DNA from: Burkholderia vietnamiensis LMG 10929
Lineage (GTDB): Bacteria; Pseudomonadota; Gammaproteobacteria; Burkholderiales; Burkholderiaceae
Direction of reading: 5' to 3'
Assembly: GCF_000959445.1 (NCBI RefSeq)
Contig: NZ_CP009631.1
Coordinates: forward strand, 3,224,001-3,288,000
Length of the DNA: 64,000 nt
Positions within the stretch are counted from its first letter, which is position 1, and every line of letters starts with the position of its first letter. Shown one piece after another: positions 20,654 through 29,177 of this stretch. The notes under the pieces are model-generated. The model saw nothing but the letters and a program-made list of their open reading frames with translations. It did no database searches and was not told where the DNA came from. The position numbers and the translations under genes were made by a program.

Positions 20654-20825
20654 TGCGACGGGCGCGGGCCCGCGGTCGTCCGATGGCCGTCGGCGGCGCG
20701 TGCCGACACCTGGCCGGACGGCCAACGGCGCGCACGCGCCGGCGCGTCGCGCTAAGATGCAACGGCAGCGGATTCGGCGCCACGCCGCGTACCGGCTGCT
20801 CCCTTTTCCACCAGGAGTCGTTTCC

Positions 20826-21344
20826 ATGTCCATCTCGATGTATCAGGCTTCGCTGCCCGTCCTGATCCGCGGCCTCACCAACCTGCAGCACATCCTCGGC
20901 AAGGCGCAGGCGCATGCGGCCGAGAAGCAGATCGATCCGTCGGTGTTCATCGGCGCACGCCTCTATCCGGACATGCTGCCGCTCGTGCGCCAGGTATACA
21001 TCGCGACCGACACGGCCAAGGGCTGCGCCGCGCGGCTTGCCGGCGTCGATATCCCGAGCTATCCGGACGTCGAACAGTCGTTCGACGAGTTGCATGCGCG
21101 CGTCCAGAAGACGATCGACTATCTGAAGAGCTTCGACGCAGCCCAGATCGACGGCAGCGAAGCGCGCCAGATCGTGCTGAAGATGCGCGTCGGCCCGATC
21201 GAGTACACCGGCCAGTCTTACCTGCTGAACTTCGTGCTGCCCAATTTCTTCTTCCACGTGACGACCGCGTACGGCATCCTGCGCCACAACGGCGTCGAAC
21301 TCGGCAAGCTCGATTACCTCGGCGGCCGCAACGACCACGCTTGA
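20826..21344 (+). CDS. DUF1993 family protein
   Basis: This 172-residue cytoplasmic protein starts MSISMYQASLPVLIRGLTNL and ends with NFFFHVTTAYGILRHNGVEL, the family's conserved C-terminus. DUF1993 proteins are predicted four-helix-bundle proteins distantly related to DinB; no enzymatic role is established. The conserved histidines typical of the fold are present (H in LQHIL, FFFH, LRHN). The ATG at 20826 has a CAGGAG-type ribosome site. It sits inside the riboflavin cluster, but a functional link to flavin synthesis is not shown. Confidence 0.8.
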   Translation: MSISMYQASLPVLIRGLTNLQHILGKAQAHAAEKQIDPSVFIGARLYPDMLPLVRQVYIATDTAKGCAARLAGVDIPSYPDVEQSFDELHARVQKTIDYLKSFDAAQIDGSEARQIVLKMRVGPIEYTGQSYLLNFVLPNFFFHVTTAYGILRHNGVELGKLDYLGGRNDHA

Positions 21345-21546
21345 TGCCCTGCGTGACGAACACGTGACACCGGGCGCGACGGCCGGCGCGGCGGCCCGGC
21401 CGGCCGTCCTGCCGTCGCGCATTGCAGGTTCGCGTCACGGCCCGGTCGCGCGGCTTTTCGGCGCGCTTGCCGGGCGCGCGGCCCGTGCCAGCCGAAACGC
21501 GGTCCGGCTGGCGTAAAATACGCACTTTCCTTTTTCTCGCCCCTTT

Positions 21547-22689
21547 ATGACGCTCGCCTCCACGCTCGACATCATCGCGGAGTTGAAAGCCGGCCGGATG
21601 GTGATCCTGGTCGACGAAGAAGACCGCGAAAACGAAGGCGATCTCGTGATCGCCGCCGAGTTCGTCACGCCGGAAGCGATCAACTTCATGGCCCGGTACG
21701 GCCGCGGGCTGATTTGTCTGACGTTGACGCAGGAACGCTGCAAGCAGCTGCACCTGCCGCTGATGACCTACCGCAACGGCACCCAGTACGGCACCGCATT
21801 CACGGTCAGCATCGAAGCGGCCGAAGGCGTGACGACCGGCATCTCGGCCGCCGACCGCGCACATACGATCGCCACGGCGGTCGCGCACGACGTGCGCCCC
21901 GAGCACATCGTGCAGCCGGGCCACGTGTTCCCGATCATGGCGCAGCCGGGCGGCGTGCTGGTGCGCGCCGGCCATACCGAGGCCGGCTGCGACTTCACCG
22001 CGCTCGCGGGGCTCACGCCGGCCGCGGTGATCTGCGAGATCATCAAGGACGACGGCACGATGGCGCGCCTGCCCGATCTGCTCGAGTTCGCGAAGGAACA
22101 CGATCTGAAGATCGGCACGATCGCCGACCTGATCCAGTACCGCAGCCGCACCGAGTCGATCATCGAGCGGATCGCCGAGCGCACGATGCAGACCGCGCAC
22201 GGCACGTTCCGCGCGGTGCTGTACCGCGACCAGCCGAGCGGCTCGCCGCACATCGCGCTGGTGCGCGGCGCGCCGGCGCCCGACGTCGATACGCCGGTGC
22301 GCGTGCACGAGCCGCTGTCGGTGCTCGACCTGCTCGAGACGGGCATCTCGACGCACTCGTGGACGCTCGACGCAGCGATGCGCGAGATTGCGGAGCGCGA
22401 CCTCGGCGTGATCGTGCTGCTCAACTGCGGCGACACGAAGGAACATCTGATCGACGTTTTCAAGGCGTTCGACGAGGAACAGAAGGCCGCTGCGCTGAAG
22501 CGCCGGCCGGTCGATTTCAAGACGTTCGGCATCGGCGCGCAGATCCTGCGTGATGTCGGCGTCGGCAAGATGCAGGTGCTGTCGAATCCGCGCAAGCTGG
22601 GCAGCATGTCCGGCTACGGCCTCGAAGTCACGGGCTTCATTCCGATGCCCGGCGACGAAGCCAAGTCCTGCCCGGCGTCCAACGCGTAA
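21547..22689 (+). CDS. ribB: 3,4-dihydroxy-2-butanone-4-phosphate synthase with degenerate GTP cyclohydrolase II domain (RibBX type)
   Basis: This 380-residue protein makes the four-carbon unit of riboflavin from ribulose-5-phosphate. The DHBP synthase half (residues 1-~205) is intact, with [18 protein letters not shown] and [14 protein letters not shown]. The C-terminal half is a GTP cyclohydrolase II homologue, but the three zinc cysteines are gone: where GCHII reads VRVHSECLTGD...RCDCG, this protein reads [16 protein letters not shown]. It therefore probably lacks cyclohydrolase activity, and a separate ribA is expected elsewhere. A TAAAAT -10-like box lies about 25 bases upstream. It is followed by ribH (53 bases) and nusB. 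Confidence 0.93.
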   Translation: MTLASTLDIIAELKAGRMVILVDEEDRENEGDLVIAAEFVTPEAINFMARYGRGLICLTLTQERCKQLHLPLMTYRNGTQYGTAFTVSIEAAEGVTTGISAADRAHTIATAVAHDVRPEHIVQPGHVFPIMAQPGGVLVRAGHTEAGCDFTALAGLTPAAVICEIIKDDGTMARLPDLLEFAKEHDLKIGTIADLIQYRSRTESIIERIAERTMQTAHGTFRAVLYRDQPSGSPHIALVRGAPAPDVDTPVRVHEPLSVLDLLETGISTHSWTLDAAMREIAERDLGVIVLLNCGDTKEHLIDVFKAFDEEQKAAALKRRPVDFKTFGIGAQILRDVGVGKMQVLSNPRKLGSMSGYGLEVTGFIPMPGDEAKSCPASNA

Positions 22690-22742
22690 CCCGCCGCGGC
22701 GCTTTCGCCCTATAACCGTTCATCCACACCACGGACCAGATC

Positions 22743-23252
22743 ATGGAAATCGGACAATACCAACCGAATCTCGAAGGCGACGGCCTGCGTATCGGCATCG
22801 TGCAATCCCGCTTCAACGAACCCGTCTGCAACGGCCTCGCCGATGCATGCGTCGAAGAACTCGAGCGCCTCGGCGTGTCGGGTGAAGACGTGCTGCTCGT
22901 ATCGGTGCCGGGCGCGCTGGAAATCCCGCTCGCGCTGCAAAAGCTCGCCGAAAGCGGCCAGTTCGACGCGCTGATCGCGCTCGGCGCGGTGATCCGCGGC
23001 GAGACGTACCACTTCGAACTCGTGTCGAACGAAAGCGGTGCGGGCATCACGCGCATCGGCCTCGACTTCAACCTGCCGATCGCGAACGCGGTGCTGACGA
23101 CCGAAAACGACGAGCAAGCCGTCGCGCGCATGACCGAAAAGGGTCGTGACGCCGCTCGCGTCGCGGTCGAGATGGCGAACCTGACGATGGCGCTCGACCA
23201 GCTCGGCGACGACGAAGAAGAAGACGAAGACGACGAAGAGGAGCGCGCATGA
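22743..23252 (+). CDS. ribH: 6,7-dimethyl-8-ribityllumazine synthase
   Basis: This 169-residue enzyme condenses the pyrimidine intermediate from RibD with the butanone phosphate from RibB; it assembles as a large hollow oligomer. Family motifs seen are [54 protein letters not shown] (with the catalytic histidine) and [13 protein letters not shown]. An unusual very acidic tail of alternating Asp/Glu ends the protein. The stop overlaps the nusB start by 4 bases (ATGA), indicating coupling. Confidence 0.96.
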   Translation: MEIGQYQPNLEGDGLRIGIVQSRFNEPVCNGLADACVEELERLGVSGEDVLLVSVPGALEIPLALQKLAESGQFDALIALGAVIRGETYHFELVSNESGAGITRIGLDFNLPIANAVLTTENDEQAVARMTEKGRDAARVAVEMANLTMALDQLGDDEEEDEDDEEERA

Positions 23253-23686
23253 AAAAGAGCGCCCGCCGACAATCGCGCGAGCTGGCGACGCAGGGCTTGT
23301 ATCAGTGGCTGCTGTCGAACGCGTCCTCCGGCGAGATCGACGCGCAACTGCGCGGCGCGCTCGGTTACGACAAGGCCGACAAGGAACTGCTCGAGGCCAT
23401 CCTGCACGGTGTGATTCGCGAGCACACGACGCTGGTCGAAGCGATCACGCCGTCGCTGGATCGTCCGATCGACCAGTTGTCGCCGGTTGAACGCGCCGTG
23501 CTGCTGATCGCGACGTTCGAGCTCACGCACCATGTCGAAACGCCGTACCGCGTCATCATCAACGAAGCGGTCGAACTCACGAAGACGTTCGGCGGCTCCG
23601 ACGGCTACAAGTACGTGAACGGCGTGCTCGACAAGCTCGCCGCGAAGCTGCGCCCCGCCGAAACGCAGGCGCGTCGCAACAGCTGA
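23249..23686 (+). CDS. nusB: Transcription antitermination factor NusB
   Basis: This 145-residue all-helical protein pairs with NusE (ribosomal protein S10) to bind boxA RNA for rRNA antitermination. It begins with the basic [20 protein letters not shown] and ends with the conserved [20 protein letters not shown] and [16 protein letters not shown]. Length is normal. It overlaps ribH by 4 bases; ribH-nusB linkage is widespread in proteobacteria. A strong terminator lies 11 bases downstream. Confidence 0.97.
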   Translation: MKKSARRQSRELATQGLYQWLLSNASSGEIDAQLRGALGYDKADKELLEAILHGVIREHTTLVEAITPSLDRPIDQLSPVERAVLLIATFELTHHVETPYRVIINEAVELTKTFGGSDGYKYVNGVLDKLAAKLRPAETQARRNS

Positions 23687-23697
23687 TCCGTGTATCG

Positions 23698-23722
23698 ACG
23701 GGCGCATACGCGCCCGTTTTTC
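23698..23722 (+). terminator. Rho-independent terminator after nusB
   Basis: The stem ACGGGCGC/GCGCCCGT with an ATAC loop is followed by TTTTTC. It closes the rib-nusB transcript 11 bases after the nusB stop. Confidence 0.9.
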
Positions 23723-23755
23723 GTTTCCCCTTCCCCTGCCCGCTCCGCCCGACCG

Positions 23756-24952
23756 ATGAATACCACCGCCGATTCGCTCGTCACGCTCGCCGCACGCGTC
23801 GACGCGATCCAGCCGTTCTATGTGATGGAACTGATGAAGGAAGCACAGCGGCTCGAGTCCTCCGGGCGCGATGTTATCCACATGGGGATCGGCGAGCCGG
23901 ACTTCACCGCGCCGGAGCCCGTCGTCGAGGCGGCCGCGGCTGCGTTGCGCCGCGGGGTCACGCAGTACACGAGCGCGCTCGGCATTGCGCCGCTGCGCGA
24001 AGCGATCGCGGCGCACTATGCGCGCGCGTACGGCCTCACGATCAGCCCCGAGCGGATCGTCGTGACGGCCGGCGCATCGGCCGCACTGCTGCTCGCGTGC
24101 CTCGCGCTCGTCGGCCGCGACGACGAGGTGCTGATGCCAGATCCGTCGTATCCGTGCAACCGGCACTTCGTCGCGGCGGCCGAAGGCCGGCCGGTGCTCG
24201 TGCCGAGCGGCCCGGAAGCGCGCTTTCAGCTCACCGCCGACGACGTCCGCACGCGCTGGGGCAACCGCACGCGCGGCGTGCTGCTCGCGTCGCCGTCGAA
24301 CCCGACCGGCACGTCGCTCGAGCCGGACGAGCTCAAAAGGATCGTCGAGGCGGTGCGCGCACGCGGCGGCTTCACGATCGTCGACGAGATCTATCAGGGC
24401 CTCAGTTACGATGCGGCGCCCGTGTCGGCGCTGTCGTACGGCGACGACGTCGTCACGGTGAACAGCTTCTCGAAGTACTTCAGCATGACCGGCTGGCGGC
24501 TGGGCTGGCTCGTCGTGCCGCCGGCGCTGGTCGGCACGTTCGAAAAGCTGTCGCAGAATCTGTTCATCTGTCCGTCCGCGCTCGCGCAGCATGCGGCGCT
24601 CGCCTGCTTCGAACCGGCGACGCTCGACATCTACGAAGCGCGCCGCCTCGAATTCAAGCGTCGCCGCGACTTCATCGCGCCGGCGCTCGAACGGCTCGGC
24701 TTCAAGGTCCCGGTGATGCCCGACGGGGCGTTCTACGTCTACGCACATTGCGGCGGCGTTGCCCACCCGGCAGCCGGCGACAGCGCCGCGCTCACGCATG
24801 CGATGCTGCACGACGCCGGCGTCGTGCTGGTGCCGGGCATGGATTTCGGCGTCCATGCGCCGCGCGACTATATCCGGCTGTCGTATGCGACGGCCTATTC
24901 ACGGCTCGAGGAAGCGGTCGAGCGGCTGGCCAAACTGTTCGGCCACCACTGA
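23756..24952 (+). CDS. Class I/II pyridoxal-phosphate-dependent aminotransferase
   Basis: This 398-residue fold-type I aminotransferase is of the AspC-like branch. The N-terminal segment HMGIGEPDFTAPEPV, the cofactor-binding VTAGASAALLLACLAL, PSNPTGT, and the PLP lysine in NSFSKYFSMTGWRLGWL are all in place, with the C-terminal arginine region DYIRLSYATAYSRLEEA. The substrate (aspartate, aromatic or other amino acid) cannot be settled by eye. The ATG at 23756 follows the nusB terminator; the longer upstream frame would run into that hairpin. A terminator shared with the convergent transglycosylase gene follows. Confidence 0.92.
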   Translation: MNTTADSLVTLAARVDAIQPFYVMELMKEAQRLESSGRDVIHMGIGEPDFTAPEPVVEAAAAALRRGVTQYTSALGIAPLREAIAAHYARAYGLTISPERIVVTAGASAALLLACLALVGRDDEVLMPDPSYPCNRHFVAAAEGRPVLVPSGPEARFQLTADDVRTRWGNRTRGVLLASPSNPTGTSLEPDELKRIVEAVRARGGFTIVDEIYQGLSYDAAPVSALSYGDDVVTVNSFSKYFSMTGWRLGWLVVPPALVGTFEKLSQNLFICPSALAQHAALACFEPATLDIYEARRLEFKRRRDFIAPALERLGFKVPVMPDGAFYVYAHCGGVAHPAAGDSAALTHAMLHDAGVVLVPGMDFGVHAPRDYIRLSYATAYSRLEEAVERLAKLFGHH

Positions 24953-25005
24953 GCCACGGAACCCGTGGCACCGCGCCGGCCGGCGGTCCATCTGCGTCGA
25001 TACAA

Positions 25006-25037
25006 AAGAAAAAAGCACCCGACCGGGTGCTTTTTCT
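25006..25037. terminator. Bidirectional terminator
   Basis: The stem AAAAAGCACCC/GGGTGCTTTTT is flanked by A-rich sequence on the left and T-rich on the right, between convergent genes. It is a clear intrinsic terminator for both strands. Confidence 0.92.
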
Positions 25038-25063
25038 ATTCGTGCGGGTGAAACCTGCGGTCG

Positions 25064-26185
25064 TTACGCGCCCAGTTCCGAATGCTCGCCGTGCGATTGC
25101 TTCGCGGTGTCGACGCTCGCGTCGTCCTGCTGCGCGCCCTTCGGTGCCGCGGTCTTCGCGGCGAGCGGCTGCGCGGCGTCGAGCGTCGCATGCACGCGCT
25201 TGGCGCCGCCTGCGGCTGCCGTGACGGCCGCGGTGACGATCGGCTTCGACGCCTGGACCGGCGCCTGCGGTGCATTGACCGGCACGTTGCGGCCGTGCGC
25301 CACGTCGCGCAGGCGGCCGCGCTCGGCCATGACCTTCGCGCCGTACGCGTTGTCGTCCGGGTTCGTCGAGCCGTTGTACAGGCGCAGGCCGTTCGCGAGC
25401 GAGCCGCCGCGCGCGATGCAGTCCTTCAGCACCAGCGCACCGACCTGCAGGTTCGCGAGCGGCTGCAGCGCGGTATCGGTGCCGCCGAAGTATTCGAACT
25501 TGTCGGAATGGACCTTCGACATGACCTGCATCAGCCCCTGCGCGCCGACGCCGCTTTCCGCGTACGGGTTGAAGCCGGATTCGATCGCCATCACCGACAG
25601 CAGCAGCAGCGGATCGAGGCCGACGTCGCGGCCGGTCTGGAACGCCGCCTTGACGAGCTGGCCGAGCGGCTCCTGCGCGACCCGGTAGCGGCGCGACAGG
25701 TAGGTGGCGACGAGCGCCTGTTCACGGTTCGACGCGAGCGTGCGATCGTCACGGGCGTCGGCCGGAACCCGCTGGGTCGGAATCAGTTTCGCGAGCGCGA
25801 CCGGCGACGGGCCGTTGCGGGCCGCATCGGCCGCATCGTTCTGCGCGGAGGTTTCAGGCGCGACGTCGAGACCGACGGCGAGCGCGTCCGTTTCGGTCGC
25901 GTCTTCCTGCTGCGGCTGCGCGCCGGCGGGCGCGAAGTTCGGCAGCGGATGGCCGGACAGCAGACGGGCCGGACCGGCTTGCATGGCCGCGGATACGATC
26001 GGCATCAGCTTTGCTGCGAGGTTCCCGCGCACGGTCGGCACGAGCCAGAGGGCGAGCGCAACTGCGACAGCGAGACAGCCGACAACGCTGAATAAGTGGT
26101 GACTGACACGCGTCCCCCGGCGCAGCATGTCGCGCACGAACTGCGCATGCTGCTCTGTGGGACGCCACGATAACCAAGCGTTCAT
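25064..26185 (-). CDS. Lytic transglycosylase with SLT domain, membrane-anchored
   Basis: This 373-residue peptidoglycan-cleaving enzyme has one N-terminal membrane segment (about residues 31-49, LFSVVGCLAVAVALALWLV) that places the rest in the periplasm. An Ala/Pro-rich linker leads to the SLT domain at about residues 180-300, where the catalytic glutamate lies in MAIESGFNPYAESGVGAQGL and the fold is confirmed by MQVMSKVHSDKF and RGGSLANGLRLYNGS. The C-terminal ~70 residues are low complexity. The ATG at 26185 follows immediately after the stop of a short upstream frame (see the 26186-26781 entry). Exact family (MltC/Slt-like) is not resolved. Confidence 0.88.
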   Translation of the reverse strand: MNAWLSWRPTEQHAQFVRDMLRRGTRVSHHLFSVVGCLAVAVALALWLVPTVRGNLAAKLMPIVSAAMQAGPARLLSGHPLPNFAPAGAQPQQEDATETDALAVGLDVAPETSAQNDAADAARNGPSPVALAKLIPTQRVPADARDDRTLASNREQALVATYLSRRYRVAQEPLGQLVKAAFQTGRDVGLDPLLLLSVMAIESGFNPYAESGVGAQGLMQVMSKVHSDKFEYFGGTDTALQPLANLQVGALVLKDCIARGGSLANGLRLYNGSTNPDDNAYGAKVMAERGRLRDVAHGRNVPVNAPQAPVQASKPIVTAAVTAAAGGAKRVHATLDAAQPLAAKTAAPKGAQQDDASVDTAKQSHGEHSELGA

Positions 26186-26392
26186 TCAGATCATCTCCCA
26201 TGAACATGACTCGTGCGGCTCGCTCGGCTCGATGGCGAGACAGAATACGCGCCGCGGAATCACGACGCCGCACGCCTTGGTCGGACGCACAAGCATCGGG
26301 GAAACGGTATAAGTACCGTTCGAGGCCACGGTGTAAGAAGGCCAGCACCTTTGCATCTTGTGCAAGGTGGGCACACGCGGTGGCACTCACGC

Positions 26393-26534
26393 AAAAAACC
26401 AGCGTCAGGTGGCGCTGGCCGAGACTACAACTAAAGACCGTCGAAAGACGCCGTGCAGGATTCGGCGGACGGTGACGCGCTGCGTCGAAGATCGGTGATT
26501 GGCGGCTCGAAGCCTTTTACCCTGCAACCAATGT
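26393..26534 (-). ncRNA. Candidate small RNA of about 140 nt
   Basis: On the minus strand a good sigma-70 promoter (TTGACG, 16 bases, TAGAAT) would start transcription near 26534. About 115 bases later the stem CCAGCG/CGCTGG (26399-26418) is followed by six T residues (26393-26398), a plausible intrinsic terminator. No open frame with coding character lies between them. It is not 6S, tmRNA, SRP or RNase P RNA by any feature I recognise. An alternative is that the hairpin attenuates the long leader of the transglycosylase gene, which lies downstream in the same direction. Confidence 0.45.
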
Positions 26535-26540
26535 GAGCGG

Positions 26541-26568
26541 ATTCTAGCAGGGTTTTATAGATCGTCAA
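26541..26568 (-). promoter_or_regulatory. Minus-strand sigma-70 promoter
   Basis: TTGACG (26568-26563) and TAGAAT (26546-26541) are separated by 16 bases; both hexamers match consensus in five of six positions. The -35 lies in the central spacer of the dyad at 26551-26580, so a protein bound to the dyad would compete with RNA polymerase. Confidence 0.65.
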
Positions 26569-26580
26569 CACTATAAAACC
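26551..26580. promoter_or_regulatory. Perfect 10-10-10 inverted repeat (candidate operator)
   Basis: GGTTTTATAG (26551-26560) and CTATAAAACC (26571-26580) are exact reverse complements with a 10-base spacer, so the half-sites are centred 20 bases (two helical turns) apart on one DNA face. The repeat overlaps the -35 of the minus-strand promoter and lies about 200 bases upstream of ubiD. The AT-rich arms are unusual for this genome. The binding protein is unknown. Confidence 0.6.
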
Positions 26581-26781
26581 TCGAAATTATAACAAAAAGT
26601 AATGTTGAGGCGGCCTTCAGATCGCGAGGCCTCTGCCGAAGGGGCTTCCAGCGCGGTCTACTTTTTTCGCTCGCGGGCGAGCGCGCGGCGGCGCGGGTAA
26701 AATCGGCGATCGATTCGGGGCCGCACCGGCAGTTGCGCCCGCTCACCGTTGCCCGCGTCGCGGGCAATCCGGACCATCTTC

Positions 26782-28338
26782 ATGAAATACAAAGACTTAC
26801 GAGATTTCATTCAGCGCCTCGAGGCGCTCGGCGAACTGCGGCGCGTCACGCAACCCGTGTCGCCCGTGCTCGAAATGACCGAGCTGTGCGACCGCGTGCT
26901 GCGCGCCGGCGGCCCTGCGCTGCTGTTCAACGCGCCGCCGGGCAATGCGTTTCCGGTGCTCGGCAACCTGTTCGGCACGCCGCGCCGCGTCGCGCTCGGG
27001 ATGGGCGTCGATGCGGGCGACGACGCCGCGCTCGGCTCGCTGCGCGACCTCGGGCGGCTGCTGTCCGCGTTGAAGGAGCCGGATCCGCCGAAGAGCCTGA
27101 AGGACGCCGGCAAGCTGCTGTCGCTCGCCAAGGCCGTGTGGGACATGGCGCCGAAATCGGTGTCGTCGCCGGCATGCCAGGAGATCGTCTGGGAAGGCGC
27201 CGACGTCGACCTGCACAAGCTGCCGATCCAGACCTGCTGGCCCGGCGACGCCGGGCCGCTCGTCACGTGGGGCCTCACGGTCACGCGCGGGCCGAACAAG
27301 TCGCGCCAGAATCTCGGCATCTACCGCCAGCAGCTGATCGGCCGCAACAAGCTGATCATGCGCTGGCTCGCCCATCGCGGCGGCGCGCTGGATTTCCGCG
27401 AATTCGCATTGAGGAATCCGGGCCAACCGTATCCGGTCGCGGTCGTGCTCGGCGCCGACCCGGCCACGACGCTCGGCGCCGTGACGCCGGTGCCCGACAC
27501 GCTGTCCGAGTATCAGTTCGCCGGCCTGCTGCGCGGCAGCCGCACCGAGCTCGCGAAGTGCCTGACGCCCGGCGTCGACACGCTGCAGGTGCCCGCGCGC
27601 GCGGAAATCGTGCTCGAAGGCTTCATTTATCCGCAGCAAGGCACGCCTGCGCCGGCCCCGGCCGGCGCGCCGCCGCGGCCGGCCGGCAATGCGGCGGCCG
27701 CGTACGAGCACGCACTCGAAGGCCCGTACGGCGACCACACCGGCTACTACAACGAGCAGGAGTGGTTTCCGGTGTTCACGGTCGAGCGCATCACGATGCG
27801 CCGCGACGCGATCTATCACTCGACCTATACGGGCAAGCCGCCCGACGAGCCGGCCGTGCTCGGCGTCGCGCTCAACGAGGTGTTCGTGCCGCTGCTGCAG
27901 AAGCAGTTCACCGAGATCACGGACTTCTATCTGCCGCCGGAAGGCTGCAGCTACCGGATGGCCATCGTGCAGATGAAGAAGAGCTACGCGGGCCATGCGA
28001 AGCGCGTGATGTTCGGCGTATGGAGCTTCCTGCGGCAGTTCATGTACACGAAGTTCATCGTGGTCGTGGACGAGGACGTGAACATCCGCGACTGGAACGA
28101 GGTGATCTGGGCGATCACGACGCGCGTCGATCCAGTGCGCGACACCGTGATGGTCGACAGCACGCCGATCGACTATCTCGACTTTGCGTCGCCGGTCGCC
28201 GGGCTCGGTTCGAAGATGGGGCTCGACGCGACCAACAAGTGGCCGGGCGAGACCAACCGCGAATGGGGCCGGCCGATCGAGATGGACGCGGCCGTCAAGG
28301 CGCGCGTGGACCGGCTCTGGCAGGAGATCGGACTTTGA
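26782..28338 (+). CDS. ubiD: UbiD family decarboxylase (3-octaprenyl-4-hydroxybenzoate decarboxylase)
   Basis: This 518-residue prenylated-FMN-dependent decarboxylase removes the ring carboxylate in ubiquinone synthesis. The start [19 protein letters not shown] and the body motifs ([85 protein letters not shown]) match UbiD of E. coli type. A short Ala/Pro-rich insert lies near residue 295. The cofactor partner UbiX is not in the window. The ATG at 26782 is preferred over one 11 codons upstream. A LysE gene follows after 52 bases. Confidence 0.95.
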   Translation: MKYKDLRDFIQRLEALGELRRVTQPVSPVLEMTELCDRVLRAGGPALLFNAPPGNAFPVLGNLFGTPRRVALGMGVDAGDDAALGSLRDLGRLLSALKEPDPPKSLKDAGKLLSLAKAVWDMAPKSVSSPACQEIVWEGADVDLHKLPIQTCWPGDAGPLVTWGLTVTRGPNKSRQNLGIYRQQLIGRNKLIMRWLAHRGGALDFREFALRNPGQPYPVAVVLGADPATTLGAVTPVPDTLSEYQFAGLLRGSRTELAKCLTPGVDTLQVPARAEIVLEGFIYPQQGTPAPAPAGAPPRPAGNAAAAYEHALEGPYGDHTGYYNEQEWFPVFTVERITMRRDAIYHSTYTGKPPDEPAVLGVALNEVFVPLLQKQFTEITDFYLPPEGCSYRMAIVQMKKSYAGHAKRVMFGVWSFLRQFMYTKFIVVVDEDVNIRDWNEVIWAITTRVDPVRDTVMVDSTPIDYLDFASPVAGLGSKMGLDATNKWPGETNREWGRPIEMDAAVKARVDRLWQEIGL

Positions 28339-28390
28339 TCGGCCCGTGCGCAGACATGCGTCGGCACGCACCATCGACTCCACCCGAGCA

Positions 28391-29065
28391 ATGACGATGA
28401 GCTTTCCACCCGCCTCGATGCTGTCCGACGGCTTCTTCCTGTCGCTGTCGCTGTGTCTCGACATCGGCCTCGTCAACGTCGCGATGCTGTCGCTAACGCT
28501 GTCGCACGGCTTTCGGCCGGGCTTCTGGCTCGGCCTCGGCTCGTGCGTCGGCGATCTCGTCTACGCCGCGCTCGCGCTGGCCGGCATGGCCGTGCTGCTG
28601 CAGTTCGAGGCCGTGCGCTGGATCGTCTGGATCGGCGGCGGCGCGGTGCTGCTGTTCCTCACGTGGAAGATGGCGCGCGAAGCGATCGCGCCGCCCGCCG
28701 ATGCCGACGACCGCGCCGGCGACGCACCCGCGCCGCGTGCGAGCGCGCGCCGCAGCTTCGTACGCGGGCTGCTGCTGGCGATGTCGTCGCCGAGCGCGAT
28801 CCTGTGGTTCGCGGCGGTCGGCGGCGCACTGATCGCGAAAGCCGGCGCGACCACGCCGGCTACGGCTTCGGTGTTCCTGTCCGGCTTCTTCCTCGGCGGC
28901 CTCGCGTGGACGCTGTTCATCTGCACGCTCGCGAGCCACGGCCGCAAGCGTGCGGGCGCGGGGCTGATGCGCGCGTGCCATGTCGCGTCGGCGCTGCTGT
29001 TCGCGTATTTCTCTTATAGCGTGATCGTCGGCGGCTACCGCGATCTAATCGTTCACGCCGCGTGA
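28391..29065 (+). CDS. LysE/RhtB family amino-acid exporter
   Basis: This 224-residue inner-membrane protein has about six hydrophobic helices. The N-terminal pattern SLCLDIGLVNVAMLSLTLSHG and GFWLGLGSCVGDLVYAALAL is characteristic of LysE/RhtB exporters, and the middle RRSFVRGLLLAMSSPSAILW matches the conserved NP-A-x-x-F/W region. The central cytoplasmic loop (residues ~95-115) is Asp/Ala/Pro-rich. The exported solute is unknown. It starts at ATG 28391 (a second ATG two codons later is equally possible). A strong hairpin ends it. Confidence 0.87.
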   Translation: MTMSFPPASMLSDGFFLSLSLCLDIGLVNVAMLSLTLSHGFRPGFWLGLGSCVGDLVYAALALAGMAVLLQFEAVRWIVWIGGGAVLLFLTWKMAREAIAPPADADDRAGDAPAPRASARRSFVRGLLLAMSSPSAILWFAAVGGALIAKAGATTPATASVFLSGFFLGGLAWTLFICTLASHGRKRAGAGLMRACHVASALLFAYFSYSVIVGGYRDLIVHAA

Positions 29066-29108
29066 GCGCAACGTGCCGCCCACGCGGCATCGGGCGCCTG
29101 AAATGAAG

Positions 29109-29144
29109 AACGGCGCAACGTCCGTCACCGGGCGTTGCGCCGTT
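29109..29144. terminator. Stem-loop between lysE-type gene and exported peptide gene
   Basis: A perfect 12-base stem AACGGCGCAACG/CGTTGCGCCGTT with a 12-base loop lies between two convergent genes. The T-tract is weak on both sides (CTGCTTC on plus, CTTCATTT on minus), so it may act as a transcript-end stabiliser as well as a terminator. Confidence 0.7.
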
Positions 29145-29177
29145 CTGCTTCACGCGGCCGTCGCCGCGCGCGACGCG

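Larger units (their letters stand above)
26186..26781. promoter_or_regulatory. Long intergenic region between the transglycosylase gene and ubiD
   Basis: These 596 bases contain no convincing protein gene, but they do hold structure. A strong minus-strand promoter, a 10-10-10 dyad and a candidate small RNA with its own terminator occupy 26393-26580. A 24-base hairpin (CACCTTTGCA/TGCAAGGTG, 26346-26369) and a short minus-strand frame (66 codons from 26386, stop directly abutting the transglycosylase ATG) form the leader of the transglycosylase. That frame lacks the G/C-ending codons of its neighbours, so translation is doubtful. The AT-rich part at 26545-26605 is the lowest-GC stretch nearby. 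Confidence 0.6.

Noticed and set aside
21345..21546. Possible FMN riboswitch before ribB
   Set aside because: None of the conserved FMN-element segments is present in the 202-base gap; only a -10-like TAAAAT and GC-rich sequence are seen.
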